The notes under the pieces are model-generated. The model searched no databases and had not been told where the DNA came from. It saw only the letters and a list, made by a program, of their open reading frames with translations. Positions 56,201 to 64,000 of a stretch of 64,000 nucleotides of DNA are shown here, piece by piece. Within the stretch, counting starts at the first letter, position 1. Each line of letters begins with the position of its first letter. This stretch comes from Eudorina sp. 2006-703-Eu-15 (taxonomy: Eukaryota; Chlorophyta; Chlorophyceae; Chlamydomonadales; Volvocaceae): assembly GCA_003117195.1 (NCBI GenBank), contig BDSI01000026.1:738397-802396 (forward strand). Reading direction: 5' to 3'. A program made the translations under genes and the position numbers.

Positions 56201-59200
56201 CGGGGCAGCCCATGGCACCCTGCGGATCAACGAGCGAGGCGAGCAGAAGGGTTGAGACCGGTGGACAGTGAGTTGACTGGCGGTCACGCTTACACGCAAC
56301 AAGCGGGCGGGGCACGGGGGCGAGGCGCGGGTTGTGGGTTGTGGGGTGCTGCGCCACCCATCGACCCATGTGAGCCCAGTGCGAGGCGCAATTCAGGCGT
56401 TGGAGACATGAACATGATTGAGTCGCTCTGCCGTGGCCCTTGACCGGAGCCATCTAGGCCCGGTCATCAGATGCTGTTTGACACCTCTGGCAGGTCAGGA
56501 TGCGGCCCCTCACGCCCCTCTCCTTTTTACGCAAGGTAGGGAGGAGAGTGCTTCAGCGCTCGAGTTCCGTTAGAGTTGGCTGAGCAGCCCTTGGCCATCG
56601 TCAGGCCCGGTCAAACACGTAAAACGCGCACGTACGCCACATGCGCATGCACCAGCGCATGCATCATGCAGTTCAACACGCACACCAAGTCGCATAACGT
56701 GAACAGATAGATAGATACACAGGAACTACGTAGTGTGCCGATACCGAGCGGCGGGTGTGGAACTCGTGCCAAGACTTACAACAGCCGACGCGCTGAACCA
56801 GTACGTGTGCCAGTTGTACGGGTAGATAATAATCTTGCGGCGGTAGTCGCTCCAGTTGATGCCCTTCGTGTTATTCTGTGAGGCAGCAGAGGGCGTTCAG
56901 GCTGTCTTACAAGGTGTCTCACCGCGAATGTCTTACACGGCAGGTGTCTAACCGCGAAAGTTACCACGCGACCCAAAAATGGATCGCCTTTGGATTCCCT
57001 GACGCTGACTTCATGGCTGGGGCACCCCTGCACACCTACCTGCACACCTGCACACCTGCACACCTGCACACCTGCACCTCACCAATCCCCAGCGCCCACC
57101 TGCACCCAAGCCCTCATCACGGCGCCGAGGCCCCACATCTCGTTGAAGGCGTCCTTGCCGTTCCCATAGCCGGTCTTCAGGTTGTACGTGGTCCCAGTGG
57201 GCGTCTTCCCCACGCAGGGAATGTCCACATCGAATACCAGGTTCTTCTCCTTCTTCAATGTGATTTGGTTGAACGAGCAGACCTGGTGGACAGTCAAGCA
57301 AGTGGTGCATGGGACAGTTGGTGCGGTTTTGAAACGGTTGCTGCGGTCAAGATGGCTGCGGCAGCAGAGGCGGTTGGGGCGGTTTCTGGGTAGGGACAGT
57401 CGGGTCCGTTTCCATCGGAAAGGCGCTGACGGATCATCAGGATGGTTTCGGACCCCAGAGGAGATTAAGCCATCGTGGAAGAACGATGAGTATGAAATTC
57501 TCGCTGACAGTTCGTCTGCTGGGGCTTATTACTTGAATGAATCATGCTACAGTGGCGTACTTGCTACAACCAAGAGTCACAACTATTCCTTACATCGGCA
57601 CCCCTGGAACTTACCGAGTAGAAGCGCTGTAGGGTGGTGACGAACTGGGCGTTGTCGCCGTTGTCGAACCACTGGGAGCGCACGGTGTCGGAGTTGTACA
57701 ACGGCTGCACGCCGCAGGACGTGCTGCGGACGACGAAGGTCAGAGACGTGAACTCCGCCGCCTTGCCATTGACCACGAACATGTCCTGCATGCGCGCGTT
57801 ATGATCCGCCGGGCAACGTAGCCGTCGAGAGGTGAGTTCGGGTTTCGGGGGCGGACACGCGCTTTCTCCCCACGCCCTCTGAAGCTCTGATACACACAGC
57901 CCATCCTAACCAACCTCCCATCAAGCCACACATGTTCGGGAACCCACGGTAAGGTCCAGTACCAACCTGGAAAAAACCTCGACCGGAAATACCCTGACCC
58001 GTGGGTCCAATCCAAGCAACGTAGCCCCATCCCCCATTCACCTCCTCAGCACCTCGCATTGGTAATCGTGCTGCATACCCTGGTGGACCCTGCCCTGCAT
58101 ACATTACCTTCCGTCTCCGGTGGTGCGGGTATACAGGGGTGAATACGCCACCCCTCAGTTCCCCACCCCCTTAATACACGCCAGGCTTCGGCCGGCGTAC
58201 TATTATTATTGTTATTACCTTCCGTCAGTTCCCCACCCCCTTAATACACGCCAGGCTTCGGCCGGCGTACTATTATTATTGTTATTACCTTCCGTCTTTC
58301 CGTGCCCAACCGGAGCCCCTGCCGGCCCTGCCAGCCGTACCAACGGTATGTACCCCTGCCGTACGTACCTTGGCGGGGTTCTTCGCGATGACGAGCGCCT
58401 CCTCCGCCTTGATCGTCTGGTCAAGGGCGCCGATCCCCAGAGCCTGGAGCAGGCTGAACAGGGTCGACACCTCCTGCAGCGAGCGGTCCGTCTGGTGGAA
58501 ATCCAGCACCATGCGCCGGGCCGCCTCGTGCCGCTCGCTCAGAAGCCGGCGGCGGCCGCCGGCGAAGGGATCCACACCTGTCCATTAAAAAGAACATACA
58601 AACGGCGTGTCGGTTGATAACTAATTAACTACCAACTGGAAGAGACGGCCAGGGCAAGGAAATGCTATAAATTACGTGCACTGCATGTACGGCTGCCGTA
58701 CTACGGTAGTACGGATCTTACCGAAGCCGAGCTGCATCGCCTCCTCATCCGTGAGTTGGAGCGTCAAGGCGGCCTGGACGACATCGCCGCTGACCAGCGA
58801 GGCAGCCCTGGCTCCGAAGTCAACGCGCATGGTGGCGCCGGGAGATGCGTCCGCCACGGCGGGCTTCTCGGTCAGGGTGTAGATCACCTCTGGCGGCGGA
58901 GGCTGGTTCTCGTAAGAGATGGAGGCCGTGGGTGTGCCGTGCATGTTGTAGATCACCACCGTGCCTGTAGGTCCCATCCAAGGGGAGCGATCCAGTGCGC
59001 ATGCGGAATGGGTTAGTATTTTGTACGACTGCGACAACAGTACGGAAGTGTACGGACAGACCTGACGGTCTGAATTCAGCAGCTGATCCCAGGTCTAGAA
59101 CGATCCCGATCCCGTGTTCCAATCCGGTCTGCCGTTGCCGGTTATAAGGAGCTGCTATGAGTGCCGGTTGTAAGGAGCTGCTATGAGGGGAATTAGGGCG

Positions 59201-59803
59201 GGGACAGCGGGACTGAGCGCTGAGGTACCCGCTTGCGCACCTTGGACGTACACCGTGATGTTGACGCCCTGGGGCAGTGGGGCAGTCAGACCCGACAAGC
59301 CCCATGCACCTGCGGCCGGCGGGTGCAGTCAAGCAGGGGCAATGATGGTGATGGATGCGGCGAGTAAAGAAACATTCCAGCGGCGCTCTTGTCAATACAG
59401 CGGGACTGATGTCGATTCGCTAAAGGGGGTGCGTTGCCTGGAGTGGAAGCAGCACAAATAAATACAGAGATGGTTCCAGGCCCGTCATGGTTGCGCCCGG
59501 GACAATTTGCCTCGGATCCAGCCTAAGAAGAAGGCTAGCTGGCAGAGCTGATCACTGGGCATGCGCGTTTGTGGTTGGCCTGTGAGAGTTCTTGATGCTT
59601 CTAAGTTTCAGATCGGGCCGAACCGCTTTGCGTTCATCATCGTCGCAGCGCGATTTTCGAACGAGCATTTCGAGGCGGTCTACGCACGTCACGATATCAC
59701 TAGCTGGTTCCTGTCAAAACATTAATATATCCTTGCCCTTACCTTGATTAAGCAGGCATCCGATTGCCAGAAGGCCCGCCAAGAACAAACTCCGACGAGC
59801 CAT
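53266..59803 (-). CDS. VMP/gametolysin-like QExxH metalloproteinase, copy 6
   Basis: Complete 13-exon gene, 680 residues, the most compact full copy. Exons: 59803-59743, 59309-59241, 58964-58722, 58577-58369, 57785-57615, 57282-57100, 56875-56780, 56219-56117, 55763-55615, 55202-55000, 54588-54529, 54194-53940, 53506-53266. Signal peptide MARRSLFLAGLLAIGCLLNQ. Then LPQGVNITVYVQG; GRRRLLSERHEAARRMVLDF; DMFVVNGKAAEFTSLTFVV; VCSFNQITLKKEKNLVFDVD. The active site is QELG-HNVGLPH at residues 376-386 with a Cys-loop (CNNSRC), RDEYGDFSCPMG and CYNAPQ, then SYKSGWFSPIAGGH. Copies 1 and 6 share SCPMG where the others have DPMG. The C-terminus has DGLDNDCDGLVDEDDPDC and an 80-residue Pro/Arg-rich tail. 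All phases close. Predicted active and secreted; metal preference (Zn or Cu) is inferred only from the QExxH site. Confidence 0.93.
58130..58291 (+). repeat. Repeat family C, 70-bp tandem duplication
   Basis: CAGTTCCCCACCCCCTTAAT, ACACGCCAGGCTTCGGCCGG, CGTACTATTATTATTGTTAT occurs twice with a 70-bp period. It is preceded by GGGTATACAGGGGTGAATAC. It lies in the intron between exons 58577-58369 and 57785-57615 of protease copy 6. Confidence 0.9.
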
Positions 59804-61153
59804 GCTCGACTGCGTCCGAGGTCGCGCCTCGGTGCCCCAACGCGTCGCACTCTTGACGATGGACCCTCGGATATGATTTACAAATTAATATATATATTTT
59901 ACCGCTTGCTGCGGGGTTTATTAGGGCTGCGAGTGTTACGTTGCGTTTCCTTCGTCACTTCTTTTCGTACAGGTCGATTGGAGTTCTCGACGACGCTTGC
60001 TCTACCGGGCAAACCGCCCCCGTTTGCCCGTCACACGCGCGTTACTTTTGAAACTCAGTGTACTTTCTAAAAAGCCTCATGCCGGAAGTCACTTGCGCCA
60101 GCATCGCCTTGACGAATACCTTGTTCTGAGACGGAAGTTGATTCCTGTTGATTCCGACTGAACATCAGCGAAAACATCAGCGGATCGACGAATTTAAAAG
60201 TGTTCGGATCACCAATAACAAGTTCTGTGGATTCGAAATTATTGCACGTTTTGAATTGAGAAGGAATTGTACATTTCTTTCAGGGTTGGTCGTCTTACTC
60301 ACGCAAATGTTGGTCTTGCCAAGGAAGTTTGGAAGCAGACTTATTTCTCAAAATATATGATTTCTGAAGTACCGGAACCGTGACCTGTGCGATTTGTTAT
60401 CCATGATGGCCGCTCGCCACGTCAACCCACGTTAACCCTGTTTGGGTGCCACAGTGTCCGGACTTGCACAAATCTCAATGGCTTCTCCGTATGAGTCAAT
60501 CAATCATAGCAGACGCATATGGAGCTAGTTATGTATATTTCGGCAAGCGTCCCTGTAACGGATACCGCCCTGCCCCTCCACGCCCCTCCACGGGAGCTCC
60601 GAGAACTCTGTTGCACAGACACCCTTCCGCGATTGTGTGGCAAATCCGTTACCACGCCCAGCATGAAGTTGTTATGAGGTCTCGCTCAAGTCCGCCCGAC
60701 GCAGGCCTCACACTCGACAGCCCTTCGCTGCAGTACGACAGCGGGGCCGAACACGTTGTACATGCACCGTACCTGCCGTTCGCGCATACGAAGCCAGGAT
60801 ACCTACCCATCACTCAGCCACGAATCCATTTCGGAAACCTCAAACAGATCCCCAGAAGCTTCCAGAAGCTTCCAGCCCAGATTCACCAGCCACGTCCGGC
60901 AGGCAGCGCTGGTTCCATCCGCACTGATCTCATTGCCTGCTTTGGACCTTTGTGGCAACGACCGGAAAATCACGGGCACGACCGGCATTAAGAAACGCAC
61001 ATGCCTCTTCTAACCCATGGGTCACGGGCCTGACCCTGGAAGGACCCTGCACACCCAGCGGATGGGTCCCCCCACAGCCAGCCCCCGGCCGTGTACCCGC
61101 CCCCGCCGCCGCCGCCGCAGCAGCAGCAACAGCAGCAGCAGCAGCTGCTGCTG
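59804..61153. other. Upstream region of protease copy 6
   Basis: About 1.35 kb between the copy-6 start and the stop codon of the next - strand gene. No gene recognised. A 181-codon + strand frame at 60446-60991 has no family resemblance and no supporting splice pattern. The right end is a GCC/CAG-rich repeat. Confidence 0.55.
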
Positions 61154-61160
61154 TTACTGC
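61105..61160. repeat. CCG/CAG trinucleotide tract
   Basis: CCGCCGCCGCCG, then imperfect CAG units running into CTGCTGCTG, so the right part can fold on itself. It lies immediately past the TAA of the helical-protein gene and so would sit in its 3' UTR. Confidence 0.9.
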
Positions 61161-63842
61161 GACACCGCCACTGCGGTGTCTCCAACCGCCGCCAGCAACT
61201 GCTGCGGCAGCAACCCGTCCTTCCCTCGGTGCCTCATCCGACGAATCACCTCCCCCAGCTGCCTGCGGTTCGCCACCCCGCTGTCCAACAACGATAAAGC
61301 GGCCCGCAGCTCCTCCTCCGAAACCACGTCCGTCCGCCGCGTCAGCGCCAGCGCCAGCCGCAGCGCCCCGCCACTCGACAGCCGTACATCCCGACGGATC
61401 TCTGCCGCCTGCGCCGCCGACGTGGCAGCGCGCGGCTCCGCCGCGCGGCCTCCGCCGTATCCCAGCAGCCGCCTCCCCAAGCCCACCACCGCGCCTCCGC
61501 CGCCTCCGGCGGCCTCGGCGCCGTACAGTACGATGTGGGCCGCCTCACGGGTGATGTCCAGGGCGGGCGGAAGGCCGTACTCAGGGCCCGTCGAGTCCAG
61601 CTGCTTGTCGAAGTACCCGGCGGCCAGGGCGAGATCCGCCAGGGCGTCCCCGGGGAGGGACGCCCGGTGCGGCCACACGCGGGCGAAGAGCGCCGCCGCC
61701 TGGGGCGCATCCGGGTTGGGGTCCGTATAGCCGACCTGAGGGTCGCGGGCAGGAACGCGACGGGCGTTATTATTGGGTTGGGTTGCGAGGGAAAGGTACA
61801 CGACCTCTCTGGGCCCGTTGGACCGCCCGGTCGGGACTCGGGTCCACCTTGTAACGATTGCTACTACGTGGCACGAGTGCTCCTCAATCAGTGCCACACG
61901 AGTGCGGGCTGCCGACACTTTCGACACACCGCCCCCGAACCTCACACACCTTGGCCAGAGCGAGGAGCACCCGGGCCAGCTCAGCCGCCCCACACTCATC
62001 CTCCGGCCGGCGCGCCACCGCGCCCCACTGGTCCTCCTCCCACTCCAGGGATGCGTCATCCGTTCGCCAGGACAGCGACGGCAGCCTCTGCTCCCAGCTC
62101 TGCTTGGCCCGCGGCTCCAGCCGCGGCGGGGCATCCGCCGCCTCGTCGGCCGGCTCCGCCGAAGCCGTGGACCCCTGAGGTACCAGGTCACGCGCCGGAC
62201 TGGCGGCGGCGGCGCCGCCGTCGATCCAGGCCCGTGCCACCAGCTGCGCCGCGATGCGGCCGTACAGGCCCCGCCGCCGCGACGGCACGCCCCACTCCGA
62301 CGCGAGCACCGCCAACCGTGCCAGGACGGGCGCGGGCAGGCCGGAGAGGCGCGAGGAGGTGAGCAGCGCCGTCAGGGCGGGCGCGTTGCGGAAGCGAAGC
62401 GACTCCAGGGAGCCCACCACGCGGGTCAGGTCGGCGGGGGCCACACGCAGGGAGGGGCCTGCGGAGGCGACCACGTGGGCGGCGCTGGCCTGCGGGGAGC
62501 AGCGGGAGCAGCGGGGAGCAGCGGGGAGCAGCGGGGAGGTAGCGTGGCTTGGGAAAGAAGCGCAACGGGCAGGGCCAAGGCCACGGATGGGACATACCGT
62601 ACCTGACCAGAGGACAGTAAAACAAACATGGCAGGAAGGGCAGTAAGAGAGAAGTTAGGGTATGCTCCGCATGTACAAGGGTACTCACCCACGTACCACC
62701 CACACGTACACCCGCGCCCGCACAACCATACAACCGCTCCCGCACCCCTACCACCCACCTGCAGCAGGCCCTCGTGGCGGTGACCCAGCCTGCGGGTTAC
62801 GACGGCGGGCCCCCGGGGCGTTACACACACTTAACCCAGCAGGGGACCGCTCAAAAGGAATGTTTTAAAAGGATGTTACAGCGGACCCCGCGGGTCATCG
62901 GTGACAGCCAACGGCGACAGCCGGGGCTTCCTCACCATACACTGCCTAAATGAACTGGCGCCACCATGGCGCTCCGGACAGGCTCCACAAGTGCACCGAA
63001 ACACTCCCCGGGCCCACACTACAAGGGAACCACCCCGCTCCTGAGAACCAACCATGGCAAGGGATAAAGCCCGCTCAGGGGGACTTAGCCAACTGGTAGA
63101 CACATTACGGTAATACTGTGCTCAACAGGATTTCGCAACGGGTGGGATGGTTTATTCATTAGCAGCTGTCTATGAGGGCCGCAACCAACAAAGAAACCTG
63201 CTTAACCGACGCAGCCCCCTAGCCGCAGCGTAAGGGCTGACCAACCGTGGGCTGACCAACCGGGCTAACCGGGCTAACCGGGCTAACCGGGTAAGGGCTG
63301 ACCAACCGTGTCGTACCTCCGGAACGCGGTCAGCAGGGGCGCCAGCGAGGACAGCGTGAAGTCCCTCAGCACCAGCCGCGGCCGCTCGTCGCGGAGGTAG
63401 CGGCTGGGTCGGCCGCCGGTGCGCGCGCGCGGCGGGCGGGGGCGCGGCCAGGACTGCCAGCCGCGGATGGTCCAGTAGATGTAAGTGGTGCGCGGGACGA
63501 GCGGACCTGTCGTCCAGTCGTGGGCCTGCGCGGGCAGGTGCGGATTGGGGGTAGAGATGACATTTGAGGCGAGGACCTCCGGGGAGCCCGTGGGGTGCGA
63601 CCGGGCGGGCCCGTGGGGTGCGACCTCCGGGCGGGCCCGTGGGGTGCGACCGGGTGGGCCCGTGGGGTGCGACCTCCGGGCGGGCCCGTGGGGTGCGACC
63701 TCCGGGTGGGGTTTCCTTCTGGTCCATTTCCACGACGAAGGCCCAACCAGGACGGTGACGCTGGCCCCCCTCTACGGCACCGCCCCACCTGCAGCTGGGA
63801 GCTCATCCGCGAGGCGGCGGCATCCGCGATGACGTCCAGGGC
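61154..63842 (-). CDS. Helical, possibly OPR/FASTK-like protein (5'-partial)
   Basis: Five phase-consistent exons: 63842-63789, 63525-63317, 62789-62759, 62489-61950, 61735-61154. They encode 471 residues ending in a TAA; the 5' end was not found, so the gene probably continues beyond the window. Seen: ALDVIADAAASRMSSQLQ; DWTTGPLVPRTTYIYWTIRG; then leucine-rich helical stretches such as LTRVVGSLESLRFRNAPALT, LPAPVLARLAVLASEWGVPS, ELARVLLALAKV and LADLALAAGYFDKQL. The pattern of paired amphipathic helices with LLxALAKV-type motifs recalls FASTK/OPR-type RNA-binding repeat proteins of algal organelles. This is an impression, not a match to a defined motif. There are no cysteine clusters or membrane segments. 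It is unrelated to the protease array. Confidence 0.6.
61798..61864 (+). repeat. SINE family A 3' end
   Basis: CTCTCTGGGCCCGTTGGACC, GCCCGGTCGGGACTC and GGGTCCACCTTGTAACGATT, in the last intron of the helical-protein gene. Confidence 0.7.
62868..63090 (-). repeat. SINE family B, longest copy
   Basis: On -: AGTTGGCTAAGTCCCCCTGA, GCGGGCTTTATCCCTTGCCA, TTCGGTGCACTTGTGGAGCC, TGTCCGGAGCGCCATGGTGG, ATTTAGGCAGTGTATGGTGA, GCCGTTGGCTGTCACCGATG, ACCCGCGGGGTCCGCTGTAA, CATCC. It is intronic between exons 63525-63317 and 62789-62759, and is the reference copy for the shorter pieces elsewhere. Confidence 0.85.
63585..63712. repeat. 23/26-bp minisatellite
   Basis: Five copies of CCCGTGGGGTGCGACC with spacers CTCCGGGCGGG or GGGCGGG, in the intron between the first two visible exons (63842-63789 and 63525-63317) of the helical-protein gene. 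Confidence 0.92.
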
Positions 63843-64000
63843 CTGCAGGCGAGTGGGTCGGGGCGTGTGGCGGCGGCCAGGCCGCGAAGGAACGGACTCA
63901 TGGGTCGGATACGCTAGGAACCGCGCCGAAACCAACCCGACCCGACCCGACCCGAGTGCGCTCAGAGACATGCGGTGGTCATATCCAACAGGCGGGGTCG

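Noticed and set aside
60446..60991. 181-codon + strand frame
   Set aside because: No recognisable domain and no flanking exons or signals. Frames of this length arise by chance in GC-rich DNA.

Overview
The window is nuclear DNA of a eukaryote, most likely a volvocine green alga (Volvox, Gonium, Eudorina or a close relative). The evidence is GC-rich exons, many short GT-AG introns with GTGCGT, GTGAGT or GTACGT donors, abundant ACGT/CATA-type simple repeats, tRNA-headed SINEs, and a family of extracellular matrix metalloproteinases known from Chlamydomonas (gametolysin) and Volvox (VMPs). There are no bacterial operons. All genes were rebuilt by hand by splicing at GT-AG sites and checking reading phase.

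The main content is a cluster of six paralogous gametolysin/VMP-type M11 metalloproteinase genes. One, cut by the left window edge, is on the + strand (1-4237). Five are head-to-tail on the - strand: 8030-14015, 16268-24696, 27203-35839, 38266-45871 and 53266-59803. Each complete copy has 13 exons with nearly invariant sizes and phases. The exons encode, in order: signal peptide; a short 'V-x-V-Y-V-Q-G' strand exon; an N-terminal (probably pro) region of three exons; the catalytic domain; a beta-type domain; an 'xDGxDNDCDGLxDxDDPDC' metal-binding-like motif; and a proline-rich hydroxyproline-rich-glycoprotein (HRGP)-like tail. The zinc-binding motif is QExxHxxGxxH, not HExxH. That is the hallmark of Volvox VMP1, which was reported to prefer copper. 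An intron always splits QE from the downstream histidines. The copy at 8030-14015 has lost Gln, Glu and the third His but keeps an intact frame, so it looks like a pseudoprotease.

Between the last two copies (45872-53265) lie a weakly supported hypothetical gene and the C-terminal half of a carotenoid-cleavage-dioxygenase-like gene. At the right end (61154-63842 and beyond), on the - strand, is a 5'-incomplete gene for a helical, possibly OPR/FASTK-like protein.

Introns and spacers hold two dispersed SINE-like families (called A and B here) with a related 3' end ending in TGTAAC plus an (ATTC)n or (AAT)n tail. They also hold a 1.1-kb (CAGC)n/poly-C tract inside one protease intron, several minisatellites, a 28-bp perfect palindrome between the convergent genes at the left, and a relic of a protease exon. 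No rRNA, CRISPR or functional tRNA gene was recognised.
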